From contig OY986965.1 of NCBI GenBank assembly GCA_963920575.1, forward strand, positions 25,408,988 through 25,472,987: a stretch of 64,000 nucleotides of DNA, given 5' to 3'. Source of the DNA: Narthecium ossifragum. Lineage: Eukaryota > Streptophyta > Magnoliopsida > Dioscoreales > Nartheciaceae. Below, in pieces: positions 9,613 through 23,100 of the stretch (its first letter is position 1; every line of letters starts with the position of its first letter). Both the position numbers and the translations under genes were made by a program. A model generated the notes under the pieces. That model made no database searches and was not told the DNA's origin. It worked only from the letters and a program-made list of their open reading frames with translations.

Positions 9613-12000
9613 GTGTTCTAAGACTTTAATCGAATCAATTTGCTTAAAGATTGTTCACATCGAATTGATTTAATGGTTACAATCATGTTTTTCTCCTAAA
9701 CCCACTACTAATCCTATCGAGATCTTTGTGGGGTCTAATAAGCCCCAAAGGCACCTGTAGATCTACACTTTCCTAGGATATCTCTCTCCTTTTTTTACAT
9801 TTCTTTTGTGTATTTTTTTTCATTCTTTTCATGTCAACCGCGTAAAGCCATGCTCACCATCTTCGACATGGCCGGAGCTGGCAACACCTAGTCAAGTCAT
9901 GCTTTATTGTATAATTTTATTTGAAAAAAAAAATAGTCAAGTCGTGCTTAAGTGTCTTTGATGGTGATAAGAGTATTGATCATAATAATCTAAAGCAAAG
10001 TTTTAGAAAGGAAATATGGACCTTTTTTGAAATAAATAAGACAGTAGCCAGTGTGAACGAAGGCTAGCTTTGAAATAAAAAAGAAGAGGTTGCTTTCCAA
10101 CAGGTAGACTAGTTGTTGAGAATTAAAGCGGCTCAGAGGTGGCCCCTAGTATTAGAGATTGTGGACTGTGCGCGATTAGATTCTCAGGCCAACCGGATGA
10201 AGTGGACGTTGGTAGGATGTGGTTACTGTTTATTGGACTGGGTCAAGCTAGATAAGAGAGGTCCTTATCATGCCGTATCAGTTGAAGCATTCGCCCCACT
10301 TTTTACCTTTCGCGGCCATCCCACATTCACACCATCCATTTGTGAGACGTACCTGAATTTCGGTAACTCAGTGTGTAGGCCGAATCAACTGATGTGTTGA
10401 TATATAGTTGGTGGTTGGGTGGTTCTAAATGCATCATAGTACTATTCATTTCATATTTGATCACCGAATATACATTATACTGTATGTTCGGTTAGTATAA
10501 TGTTCGGTGATCGTCCATTGAATATTATGTTATATGTTCGATGATCAATTAGCGAATTATGTAATTTTTATATAGTTCGGTGGTTGCCTACCAAACACTA
10601 TGTTACATGTTCGGTGTGTAGCCATCGGATAAGAAAAGGGAGTGGTGCACTTAGCAAAACATGTGATCATTTGATGTTGCATATCGTGAAATGACCAAGT
10701 TTTTTTCTTTTATGAGTTGAACCGATTTGCTAGATTAGTGGAAAAATTTCACTTACATCAAATCCCAAATAAGAGGGCCGTGGACGGCCTCCCTCCCTGG
10801 ACCAATGCAGACTAAAATTAGACTCTCTAAGTCATCACATCGGCTTTCACATTATATGACCCTGAATACATATAAGAACATAACAATACCAAGCCCAAAT
10901 TAAAACCATGGACCACACCTTACGATCACAACAACACTTAGACCTCCGACCGCCATAACCTGCAAGTGATATGACCAAGTTATTGTGCGATGCAGACAGC
11001 CACGGAAAACCTCGTAATTGTTATGATATTTACATTTGGATGACCACATGCCTTCATCTAGAAGATCTAGAAGCTTTGACCACATTAGATAGTTCTTATT
11101 CATTATCATCCTAAAAGCTGGCAAGAAAGGCTCAAGCTGATCAAGTACCAATAGGATAAGTTTGTGAAGGTAGCTGATGGTGGTGTAATATGTAAAATTG
11201 TCTTATACTACTCTCATGCTTATATATATACTAGTGGCCCCCTCTAACCATCTGGCGTCGGTAACCATCATTACACACTAATCATCTCTAGCTAACCATC
11301 ACCTTTCACATGACTTCATCTTAATCGCATGATATATCCGGTCTTTAACTTAGATCGGATATCACTATTCGTATGAGGTATGATAGGATGTACTTGATCT
11401 TATATAATAAGATAAAGACACCAGTAGCATGTACAATATATGACTATAAGAGAATGTTATGAAATAGTGAAGTTGTGGACTCACGCTCCTCTCCACTTCC
11501 CCGGTTGCTGTAACAAAACTTCACAACAGTATCGAGGTATTCGTAACACATTATACAGGACACCATGGGACATGCATGAATTCAATGCTGCTGGTGTGTG
11601 TCTCAATCCAGTTTATTTTGGGCTTGCGCTTAGAACTTGGATATTTCATGTCGTGGCTTGAGCCTTGGGCTACGGATGGGAACAGGAAGAGTATATCGAG
11701 GAGTCGTGCTTGGCTCCTTTTGAGCCCATGCGATCCAAAATCGAGCTAAGTTGGAGGCTAAAGCCCGTCCTCATATGACTGGGCCTAAAATCGCCACCTG
11801 CCATTTTGGCCCGCTTCACGATAAAGGCAGCCCATTCTTCTCTGACTTAAGGCCAGCGGGCAGTGGCGGCGATCAAGCTTCTCTGACGTCTGTTGAGTGA
11901 AGATCTCTGGGCCACCCTTGGGCTGGGTACCCCATCTACCGATACCTAGCATGTGGGCTTGATGGCCAGCCCTAAGGCCCACGAGGGGATCAGAGAAGAA
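9613..12000. other. Gene-free stretch upstream of SRP68
   Basis: No gene is supported. At 10440-10640 there are about three diverged units of a 60-70 bp repeat with words such as TATGTTCGGTGATC and ACATGTTCGGTG. Short open frames (10113-10400, 11440-11661) show no recognisable protein. The last few hundred bases contain GGCCCA/TGGGCC-type words (around 11700-11950), common in promoters of plant housekeeping genes. Confidence 0.5.
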
Positions 12001-12031
12001 GAAGTGGGGAGGACGACGGCGAGGAGCGCTT

Positions 12032-12052
12032 CGTTCTCTCTCTCTCTCTCCA
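12032..12052 (+). promoter_or_regulatory. CT-rich leader tract of SRP68
   Basis: A short (CT)n pyrimidine tract lies about 40-55 bp before the SRP68 start codon. Such Y-patch tracts are frequent near plant transcription starts and in leaders. No TATA box is evident upstream, which fits a housekeeping promoter. Confidence 0.4.
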
Positions 12053-12088
12053 TTTGTAACTCTCGACTCTCCAGGCGTTTGCCTATCC

Positions 12089-15000
12089 ATGTCGAAGGGC
12101 AACGAGGTATCTGCGATGGAAATCGACGAGAACGGATCGGTTCCCGTCGAGCATACCAACAATCCCAAGTTCTCCATTAATGGTTGTCCCTCATTCCTTC
12201 CCACGCTCGGTTGTTCCGTGCATTCTTTTAGTAGAATTATTCTCATTTGATTTCGATTCTATGGGAGTTGCAGTGCTGCAGCTTCTTAAATCCGCTCAGA
12301 TGCAACACGGATTGCGTCACCGGGATTACACTCGTTATCGGTATGTTTCTATCTTGTTCTTGGATCTGGGTGACTGGGCGTGCTGAAATTAGAGAACTCT
12401 GGTGTGGTCTGAGGATTTCATTCGAGTTAGATTTCGAGATTTTAAATTAGGTGCTGATAGATGGGGTTTTGGTACTGTTAAAGGCCGTATTGATGCTTCA
12501 CTTTTCTAAGGAAACTTTAGATTATGACGTGATTTTATATTGATTTTTGGAATCGATGTTGGCAGCTTTATTTTCTTTGCAAATTCGTTTACAGGATTTC
12601 ATGGAAGTGAAATTTTTGGTTTTTAGGAGATACTGCACGGCGCGATTGAGGAGGCTCTACAAATCGCTGAAGTTTACTCATGGCCGAGGAAAGTTCACTA
12701 GAAGATCCATCACCGAGTCAACAGTCACAGAAGTTCGGTCAGCATTTTGTAATTCGTGCTCTCTATCTGCTGCGTGATTTTTTTGGTGATTTTAATTGCT
12801 TAAAAGTTTCTGTATTATCAAGTATTCACGGCAAGATTTGCTGATAAATGTATGAGTCACTACAACCAGATAGTGAAAAGAAGATAGTATTCAGTTTAGG
12901 GCAGGAATATTTGACTTCTTATTACGAATGTCGTATTTGTATCAGATATCTGTTTCGATGATGTTCATTAAAATAATCTATAGATTTATCATATTAAGCC
13001 TTCTTGTGGTTCATTTCAATATAGGTATCTCCATGTAGTCTTGTATATGGCGGAAAGGGCTTGGAGCCATGCCATGGAAAAGAGGCAGTTACCTGATGGA
13101 CCAAATGCCCGGCAGAGAATTTACTTATTGGGTAGACTGAGGAAGGCGGTAAAATGGGCCACCCTTTTTGCACAATTATGTGCTGTGAAAGGCGATTCTA
13201 GAACCTCTTTAGAAGCAGAGGTGTGTCACATAGCAACTTTTGATTCCATATATGTCTGATAAACTTGCCTATTCCATTAATATCCCATTGCTGTTGAAGT
13301 TTTTGTTCCTTGTATCAAGTGTGTTACTCAAACTTATATCAAGCATGATATTTCCTCGTCCATAGACTTCAATGAAAATAAGAAAAAGTGTGATGCACCA
13401 AGATGCCCTATCATAGGCATAGATTTTCTTAGCAAGAACATGTAATTGCCAGAGAAGAAACTGGCCCGATTGTCGTCTTTGTGAATAGAAGCAGAATCGT
13501 CTATTGCTGGGAACTATTTGTATGTTAAAAGTCTGCTAAAAGAAAGTGGTCTGTGGTTCATGTCTTAGTAATGAAACAAAAGATTATGATTTCTTTGTGG
13601 CAAGGAATGTTCCTAGTCAAACCTTGTACATCTATGTCTAATCTATTGTGTTTGTTAAACTATTATTTTGAAAATCTTCATAATCTTTGCTCATCTTTTA
13701 ATTATACTTACTGGGTACGAATAACTTTATCTTGATTGCACACTAATTTCTATGATATATTGTTTGTGTTTTATTTTTCCTTGTGGACCTTGTCTCACTA
13801 ATGGTTTGAGGGCTTACTGAATAGTATTCTTCTGTGCAGGCATATGCATCTTACATGAGGGGCACTCTAATGTTTGAACAAGATCAGAATTGGGAAACTG
13901 CACTAATGAATTTCAGGAACGCCAGGTATTATCTATGCTAAGTGCTTTTCGTCAATCTCGTCTCTTGTCCATCTTTCTGCGTAATTGACTTCTTTTGGGT
14001 CTTCTTTTTGGTTGATTTCCATAGACGAGAGTGTGACTTAATCTTGCTGCTTGCACTTTCATTGTGAACCATTACATTTTTCTAGCTCGTTGTGGTAACA
14101 CTGTTAAGTGTTGGCTGAACATATGGAAACATTACAGGGCTGTTTATGAAGAGCTTGGGAAGTATGGCAACATAGAGAATCAAGTTTTGTGTCGTGAACG
14201 TGTTGAAGAGCTTGAACCTAGCATTCGGTATTGTCTACACAAAGTTGGCGAATCGAGTTTACAAACCTCTGAACTTCTAGATATTGGAAAGATGGAAGGA
14301 CCTGCACTGGACCTTTTCAAAGCTAAATTGGAGGTAAGTTCTATTTGCCTGTCACGGAAGTATTGCAGAAAACCCTGCTTAGCCGGGTTTTTACTGTGGC
14401 TGGAATTAATTCCCTGAACTTAGTCAATTTGACTTGCTCACCCTGGAAAGTTAGTAATTCTTGTCCAAATCATGCAGATATATTTTTTTTGGTTTGCCAG
14501 TTGTTACACCAATACATCTAAAGATATTGGAAACATTCACATCTTCCATCTCTGTTACTTAGATTCGTCTTCCTTTATTGGTCTTCTCTTTCAGGCTGTT
14601 ATGGCTGAGTCTAGATCTCAACAGGCAGCATCAATGACCGAGTTCTGTTGGCTTGGTCGTAGATTTCCTATTAATAATGCTAAAACTCGGGTGTCCATTC
14701 TGAAAGGTATGTTATGACGCAGGCTTTTTTAAACTTAACTTTACTATCATGGGAAAGTAGCTGCTGCATATTTCTCCTGTGCAATTTTCAAAATTTTCTT
14801 TTCAGCTTTGAATGTATAGGCTGCACGACATTTGCGATCTTTAGTTATCCTAGTTTTTGCCCTTTTGCTTGCTGACTAAATGTCTATGTTTGTTCTTGAG
14901 CGCCATCACCATGCTGATACATCTGAATATCTTTTGCTTGCTTATAGAGTTGTAGTGCTTTTTATATACGTTGTCGTTGTTTTGAACCATAAATGTTGTT

Positions 15001-18000
15001 GTACCCAGATTAATGTTGTTCTTTTAGTTGCTGAAGAGCTGACAAGGGGTTTATTGATTGGCAATATTGGGAAATTTTGTTGCATCCTGTTTTCATTATT
15101 GGTTTCTAATTGGTTGTTGCCTCTCAGTTGTTTTTCTGTTTTTATTTATCATCAATTATACACGTGAACAATTGGTCTAAGATGAGCATTTAATACATAA
15201 TTAATGATCGGGGTATTTAAATAACGTGTTTTCATTGTAGTTCATGTATTTCTTCAGAGGCAACTAATGAATTTAAGAGTATTCTCTTCGCTGCTTATCT
15301 TTCAACTATAGGTCAGTGTATGAGCAATTAATATTTGTGAATTTGAAGAACTGCAAGCTGCTCTTCTTATAATTGATTGAAGTGCTTGTAGACTTCTGCA
15401 ATTTCCATTGATCTATATGCTTTTGATGGCAAAGGATCTAAAATTGTAGCATCTACCTTGGAAAATTGTTGGAAGAACTCTTCATTGAACATGCTTGTAT
15501 ATAAGAGGCAGGGAGAATGTTCCCTTTATGCTTCTCAGGGGTGTATTATTGCAGTTTTGTATAAGCTCTGATGTAACAGAAGGAGAATTTCAAGTTTGCT
15601 ATGCCTTCATTTGCATTGCAGTTATTCATTTTCACATGCAAAAAATTGGTATGCTTATTTTTCACGTGAATTTTTACCTCACTTGTGAAATTTGATCAGC
15701 TCAGGAGCTGGAGAAAGATCTACATGGTTCAGCAGCAGATGCACTTCCAGCAGAAAAAAAGCTTGCTATGTTTGACAAAATTTTTTCAGCTTACCATGAT
15801 GCAAGAAGCTGCATCCGTGGTGATTTGGTATGTATGTTGCATGTAACTGATGTGGTCGTCAAAAAAATGCATCTGAGAATTTTAACTGAAACATCTTTTA
15901 TCTTTCCTGGCAGTTAGTACATCATATACTAGCTGGTCTAAGTCTCCTTTTCTTCTGCTGTCTATCTAACTCTTTCTGATGGTATTCTGATTTTAGGCTG
16001 CTGCAGGTAATGCTGAGAATGTAAAAGATGACTTAAATGGTCTAGATAAAGCAGCTAGTGCTGTTTTAGGACAGCGCACAATAGAGCGCAATCAATTGTT
16101 GGTAACCATTGCTAAAGCTAAGTTTACAAAGCCCCGAGATGACAAGAGTGAGAAGATCACTAAACCAGAAGAACTTGTCCGCTTGTATGATCTATTGATT
16201 CAGGTCTCATGCTATTCTGTGATCTTGCATAATCTTCAGGGTTTTATAGGATGATTCTTATGGCTTTTGTATTTTAAAAATCGAGGTACTTCAAATGTAG
16301 TTCTTTTTAACAAATACATCATATCTTTTTTGGCAGAACACGACAGATTTGTCAGATCTAGTTAGTTCTAGAAGGGACAGAAACCCAGAAGAAGTTGCAT
16401 TTGCTGAAGAGATTGTACTAAAGGGCTTTTTATTTCGAGCAGAGAGGTCTGACCTTGCTCTTCTAGGATGCATTAGTCCATTTCGGTTCATTGACCGTAG
16501 CTATTAAATATTAATCCCTTAAATGTTGAATATCCTTGTATATTCCTGGGAATGTACATTCACCAAATGAAACCCTGTGCTCCTGCACTTATACCATCCA
16601 AAATGAAAATGTAGTAAAGTACACTTAATTTAATATCGTGTGCTGTACTACTATTTAAACCCTCCATTAAGAAGTACATGGTTGTGCAAGGAGGTGTTTT
16701 CTTGTTGGGACACTGTCTTACAATGCTCTTGCATTGACAAAGTTTAGTAGACAAGGTATATGGAATAAGTTGGAAGGAGATAACCATTGGTTTTTTGTTT
16801 GTTTCTTCACTTTCTTGAATGACCTGCTTTACCATTTGGTATCCATTGCAAGTGTAACAGATCTCTGGATGGGAATATGTTCAGGATTTTCAAGGAGATA
16901 GCCATGGTTGGATATACTAAACTTCCAGGCAGAAAATTTGGCTAAACCTATTCTTGTGAAACTTTTTTTGTGTTTAATTTTTACAAATAGATGCGGTTTT
17001 GGACAATTGATGAATTTTGACTGATTGTATCTGCTAACCTATTGCAGCACAAAAGTACTGGCATCCAAACAAACATAGTTATCATGTTCAGGATAAACCA
17101 GATTAGCCAATTTTACATCTCCTGTGCTCACTCTAATTTATGAATGCATTGTCTTGTTTTTTATAATTGGTTAAAATGTTGTTTTTACAGATAACCTTTG
17201 AGTCGGGATTGGTCAGAATAGGAAAAGAGTAATTGATTTACCACTTGACATTTATTGAATTTTATATAATGCTGCATGAACTATGTATGGAGAATTCAAC
17301 TTTGTCAACTATTTTCAGGAGCTATTCTTCTCTTTAATGTGCTTTATATGTAGCAGCTGCAATTGATTCAGCCTGCACTTGGTCACCTGTTGTTGTTTTG
17401 TGACTGCCACCTCTTGTTGACAAATTTTCAACTCTATTCTAGGTGCTTTTATTTGGCTAAATCATACAGTTCGGCTGGGAAAAGAACAGAAGCATATGCA
17501 TTATTTTGTCATGCTCGTTCTCTTGCTGATACTGCAATGCAAAAGATACAAATGACGAAAACTCCCGATGAGGTATGTCTATTATCTATTGGTATATGAA
17601 GGGACAGTGCTGTAATCAATATTGTTTAAATTGTGATGTATTGCTTGCAAAAGGAAATATGAGATGCTCTGTCTCGACATCCTCTTGGGGATGTTTTTTA
17701 TTTTTTCTATTGTGATTTCTCTAAAAGTCCACAAGTTAATTTGCATTACTCTAGGAGGTCTAACACCCGCTTGGATTAAAAAGCGTGACTTTTGGCCTGC
17801 AGATTGCTTCCTAGTATAGATTCATCAATTCCAGATTTGAATTGATGGAATGGAAGATTTATCACATGATTTTTTCCACATGGATCTCTACTTTTCTTCA
17901 GACACTTATAAAGAATAACACAACATGCAAATTGATCTAGGAGGTCTAACACCCGCTTAGATTAAAAAAGCATCACTTTTGCCTGCAGATTGCTTCCTAG

Positions 18001-19226
18001 TATAGATCCATCAATTATAGAATTCAATTTATGCCATGTTTTTTCTCGCATGGATCTCTCCTTCAGACGTGCTTATAAAGAATGGTTGTACCCACGGCAT
18101 GCAAATTGAATTTGTGGTTAGATTATTTTTGGGAATCTAGTCTCAAGCCGTGTTAGTCGATTACTAGGATAGCTAATGCTGATCCCCCCACATGGCAGTC
18201 TGTGTTGTGATTCTACCCAACTATGAACTAAAAACTCATGGATCAGCTTCAGTCTTCTTTTTATATCACCTGAGGCCCCTTTGGCAAATGTTACTCAGAC
18301 GTCATTATGCCTAATGAGCTGCTTGGAATTCCGAGAACATAAAAAAATGCTGACCTGCTAATCATAGCTTTTAAGTGGTTTCTCAAAATCATTCGAGTCT
18401 ATTCACCTGATAACTTGTACAAGAAGCATAGGACTTTTATGCTGGTCATTTCAATGTATACTCAGATCTTTTCTGGAATTTTGATAATCTTATTTTCACA
18501 GGCTTTGATCAAAGACATTAAGGCACTGTCCTACAACTGTAGATCAAATAGTTGTATCGAGCATGCAGCAGGGATTAGAGAGGAGGAGAAAGTTCCAGAA
18601 AAGCTTTCCAAGGGACTGTCAACTATATCGTTGACAGGACAAGAGAAGGTGCAGATCTGCTGTCTTTACTATTCATAAAATTGTCACCAGCATAATTTTA
18701 CCTCTGTCATCCATATAATATTGACTGGAGATGGGCATTTATGTGATGGAAGCATGTGCTTCTTCAAATTGGCTGAAATACATTTCAATTAGGGGTACTA
18801 AAAGCATTCTACTTCCAGATCAAGTCCTACTCGATCAAATGTGTCACCTAAATTATCCTGCCATTGATCACGTCTTGAACCTCCACCCCTGTTAATGGGG
18901 AATTTTTCCTGCTAAACCAGTCAAAGGTTTAGTTTTCTTATGTTCAACACCTTTTGGTACTCGTAAAAACTTCTTGTAACATGCATCTTTGTTCATTATT
19001 GCAGGAGGAAAAGTTCCTTTTAGAAATGCTCGATCTTTATGAATCAGCAATCAGTGATCCCAAATCAAAAGGAGCTCCTCGCATCGAGCGTTTTCCTCCT
19101 CCATTCCAGTCCGTTCCTTGCAATCCAATTGTTCTGGACATGGCATTCAGCTCAATCGAATTCCCATCTCTTGAGAACAGGATGAAGAAAGACAGAAAAG
19201 GCATATTCAGCAGACTATGGCGATGA
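12089..19226 (+). CDS. SRP68: Signal recognition particle 68 kDa subunit (SRP68), 13 exons
   Basis: SRP68 is a protein subunit of the signal recognition particle. It binds 7S RNA with SRP72 and helps target ribosomes to the ER. Exons read by eye: 12089-12182, 12274-12340, 12627-12737, 13025-13220, 13840-13925, 14138-14333, 14595-14706, 15700-15827, 15997-16203, 16337-16446, 17443-17572, 18502-18648, 19005-19226. All are bounded by GT/AG and the phases join cleanly to 601 residues, the usual size for the family. The N-terminal part has the family pattern QMQHGLRHRDYTRYR followed by CTARLRRLYKSL, the conserved RNA-binding region. The middle is helical and TPR-like (AERAWSHAME, YASYMRGTLMFEQDQNWETAL). 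The end is FPSLENRMKKDRKG. The start was chosen as the first ATG in the exon that joins in phase. Intron 10 is about 1 kb, and intron 11 carries a 186 bp tandem duplication. No frame breaks were seen. Confidence 0.93.
17751..18110. repeat. 186 bp tandem duplication in SRP68 intron 11
   Basis: Two diverged copies start at 17751 and 17937 with CTAGGAGGTCTAACACCCGC. Both contain GCCTGCAGATTGCTTCCTAG and a CATGGATCTCT word, and end near ATGCAAATTGA. The duplication lies between exons 11 and 12, away from the splice sites. Confidence 0.85.
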
Positions 19227-19770
19227 AATTATACTCCCCTGTTCGTGCTTCACTATAAATCAAGCCGGGAGATTTATGTTGCCTGTTGTTTCTGCTTGCC
19301 CATGTTAGAGGCAAAGGGTATTATTAATGTTTCACTGAGTTTGAAATTTTGACAAATGCCTTGTCTTGGCTGCAAGAAGTAGAGCTTACTGTTGTGATTA
19401 AAAACATGGCCTACAATTTTTTCTTGTTGTTGTTACTAATTGGCTTAGCTCCAGATTGTGGCACGAACTGATCACAGGATTCTAGTGATTAGTTTGCAAC
19501 TTTGTCACTCAGGTTATGTACTTCAACAGTTCTTAAATCTTTGTTTGACAGCTATAAGGATGTTGGATCTTGTGACCTTAAATATGAGATCCAGATGTAT
19601 TCGAAATGGATCTCTTGTTCTATGATTTTAATGATTGTTGACTTGCTTTTAGAGGATCCTGGTGGAGCTCCGCTATCCGATTACTCAACCCGAATACAGC
19701 CTTGAGTATGGGTTACCATTCAATGTCGGACCCTTAAGAGATCCGACCCGAATTGGACATTACTATAGGC
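19227..19770. other. SRP68 3' region and spacer to VPS38
   Basis: About 540 bp with no further gene. The first 200-300 bp is T-rich and presumably contains the SRP68 3' UTR and polyadenylation sites. I cannot place the cleavage site. The distal end has GACCCGAAT words just before the VPS38 TATA box. Confidence 0.5.
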
Positions 19771-19772
19771 TA

Positions 19773-19781
19773 CTATATAAG
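19773..19781 (+). promoter_or_regulatory. TATA box of the VPS38-like gene
   Basis: CTATATAAG lies 196 bp before the VPS38 start codon. With usual plant spacing, transcription would start near 19805-19815, giving a leader of about 165 nt that contains three upstream start codons. Confidence 0.55.
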
Positions 19782-19914
19782 AACCCCACGTTTTCTTGCA
19801 AACGGATCCCTTAATTTGTACCCAATCGGCGATTCCTTTGCACCGACCGGACTCCATCGTGCTCTCCTGTCGAAGGATTTCCAACCCGCGTGAGACCCGG
19901 TCTGGTGCCCCGCC

Positions 19915-20170
19915 ATGATCCGCCGGCGATGAGCTCCGCCGCCGATCGTCGGAGACGATGATGCCCGCCCCCGCCAATGGAGTCCAACGACAGAGGCGCC
20001 GCACCGGATCCCGAACCATGCGGTTCAGCGATGGAGAACGAGGAGAGGGAGGATCCTACTGTGGCGGTGGAGGAAGAGGTGATCGTGGGTTTGCAGAGCC
20101 CCAAGATGGTGGAATGGGAGGAACTCCAGCAGGAGCTCGCTCGTCTATGGAGTCTTTCGACGGCGCTTAG
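19915..20170 (+). promoter_or_regulatory. Upstream ORFs in the VPS38 leader
   Basis: Three upstream reading frames precede the main ATG at 19977: 19915-19932 (5 codons plus stop), 19929-19961 (10 codons plus stop, overlapping the first), and 19958-20170 (70 codons plus stop). The last starts 19 bp before the main ATG in another frame and overlaps exon 1. If the leader starts near the TATA-predicted site, all three would be scanned first and should lower translation of the main frame. The peptides look unconstrained. Confidence 0.5.
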
Positions 20171-23100
20171 GAAGGGGAAGGAGAGGAAGGAGGCCCTCGC
20201 CCAGAGGCTCGAGAAGATCATCGAAGTAAGGGTTTCGCACCTAGGGTTTTTTTATCTCGAATGATATTCTCGCGCCTTGTTTCTTTAATTGTAGTGATTG
20301 ATTGATGGTATAAAATCGGGTTGTGAGGATTGAGGGGTCTTATTTGAATGACCCGAGATATAATTTGGGATTCTTGAAGAAATCGTCGTGTTCTATGGTT
20401 CGATAAATTTGAATGTTTCCGCAATCTTGATTCTTTACCGGCAGAACTTTGCAAAACAAGGTGTAAATCTGTATTTAGCTCTGTGATTTTATGTTTGCCC
20501 TTTGTTTCTGGAAAGTAGTTGGCGGTCTTGTTATATTATTTGAATACGATTTCTCATGGAATTGAATGTTCCGTTGGTGGGAAGTGTAAAGATTGACCAA
20601 GTAATGGTTCTCTACTGTTTTTGGATGGCAGGCAATCTCTTTAAATTGACTTGTATTTTCTTAAAGTCGTACAACTGGCTTTCATTTGTTTTTACGTGTA
20701 CTTTTACGTTTTGTTGGTCTGCGCTTTGATTGATTAGTTTGCCGATTAGCTGGCGGGGATGTGGTGCACAGGTGAGGAGAGAGTCGCTGCTGCAGTCTAA
20801 TGAGCTTGAGGAGATGAGACAGCGGCTGGAGGCACGGAAGCTTGCGATGGGGGAGATGTTGATACGTGAAAAGAGGATGCTGGAAGGTGTCAAGGGTGGA
20901 AGAGAGCAGCTTTGCACCGCGATTAGGTTGTTGTTGGTTGCTGGAAGGACACTGTCCACAGCCCAGCAGCAGTTGCAGGTACATTCAAATTTTCTAAGAC
21001 ATCGATGCTTGCTCTTCCAGCTGCATCTTTTGATAACTCTTTGCAAACTTTGCTATCTATTTCGTGGGCATGCTTTTGGAAATGCTTTCAATAGAGAGAA
21101 ATGGTTGATAGTTTGTTTTAGAAAGAGCAATTTTCCTGTGCAATATATATATCATAGAAGAAGGGAACTTAAACACCAACTAGGAAATAAAAAACGATAG
21201 TATATCCACGTCACTGATGGATATTTTATTACAAATATGAGCTAGAACTTCATCTGTAAACCTAAAAGGTTACCAACATTGCCCCAAATGCTACTATTTT
21301 TTTTGCATGGCTTTCCTGTACTTAAGAGAGCGAATTTCAAGGACTGAGAAATGGGTTCTAAATATTGGACAAGTTTTAGATGGAAAAGGAATCTTATTCA
21401 ACGCATGAGAAATAGGATACCTGAAACAATGGATGCGGAGTCATATGAGGCTATGGCTGGCTGGGTCCCTATGTTTTGAATGTCTATAGATCCTACCATT
21501 CTGAACCATGTATGCATGTATAGCAGATGACCAATCTGGCTTCTTGTTTGTGATAATAGTCTGATTTAGGTCTTATGTCATCTTGTAATGAAGACATTTG
21601 GTTGTTCTTCTTAACTCGAATCTTATATGAGTTAGAACCTTGACCCCATACTTGAGTAAACCAGATTAATTGGGCATTTGGTCACAAAATGGTCACCCCC
21701 AGAAGGATCGGTATAGATTGTGAAATTTGAGAGATGACCCCTAATTGACATGAACACAGGATCAGTAGAGAAGAATCTTTTAAAGCATGCATAATTATCA
21801 GAATAAATAAGGAAGGCATTGGATAGGGTAAACTGGAGGGGCTTCGAGGATAAACTTTTTATGGTTCCAGTTGTGCTCATATACAGACATTTAAAGAAAG
21901 ATATTTTAGTTTATGAGCCGGGGGAGAGGGGAAGGGGTTATGATTAACACTGTTGTGCCTTTTTAAGTACCTATGGCTATTTTATAAACTATCAATGTCG
22001 TAATGATGAGGTACTGTTGTGTATTAATGTCAGCCCTTGTACAAGGTATTCACTTTTAAAAGCCACGTCAATAGGGAATTTATACTTCCTTGAATTTTTA
22101 ATAGCTAAGAATTTGCAATATATGTTCTTTCAATTCAATTTTGCTAGTCAAGGACATTTTCAAAAGAAAACTTTTAGAGCTCTTCTGTTTGGTTCTATTT
22201 GGAAAGTTGTATGCATAATGCATTGTATCTATCCATCTTAGTATGTTTGCTTTGGCCAGTTAAAATGAGAACTCTAAACAACTACCTTTTGTCAAAGCAG
22301 ATCCCTGTATGTGGATGTCTTTTGGGCATCTAGTGATTATGTGTTCAGACGTCTTAGATTTGACTAGTTTGGGCTGTATGTGACATTTTGTTTCTTTAAA
22401 TCTTTGACTTTTGTTAGTTATTTGTTTCTATATAAGACACCACTTTTCTGCTATGCAGTGATTTATTGTTGACGCAATAATATTGTGATAATAAACTTAG
22501 TGTTATTCATGGATCAGTTTATATTACTGACTCATAGTAAAGTTGTTTTGACTGCATACAATGATAATTTTTTTTCATAGGAAGCAAATAGGTTGCTGCA
22601 TGGGAAAAGGGGTGGTGGCCATCTAAAAACTCTTCAAAAGATGTTGCGAACAAGGCAGCAATATATGGTTTCGCAAGTTGCTACTCTCTATCCCGTGAAG
22701 ACGTTAAAAGAACAATCATCTGGGGAGAAGATTGATTCATATTCTCCTGGTAGCAAATCAGGTAGTCTAGTCTTACTGCAATTATGCTATTAAAGCTACT
22801 AACCTTAACCTTGTATAAGGTGTCTCCTAGTTGCATTTGACTTATTTTGTAAATGAGATGATGTACTTACGTTAAGAATGCATAAACCATCCACTTATGC
22901 TGTAGTGTACCATAATTTGTAAAGTGATGCATAGGATGTATATACTATATAGTATATACCATATCACAAATACTGCAAGTTGATCAGGCTTTGATTGGAA
23001 TTTGAGAAATGCATCAAATTAGTCCAATCAGCACAAGAAATCATGCTTTGGAGTCATTTCTTTGTTTGTGTTAAGTTAGTCTAAATAACAGCAGAATCGG

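Noticed and set aside
10113..10400. 95-codon open frame upstream of SRP68
   Set aside because: No recognisable domain, splice partner or promoter; the length is within chance expectation.
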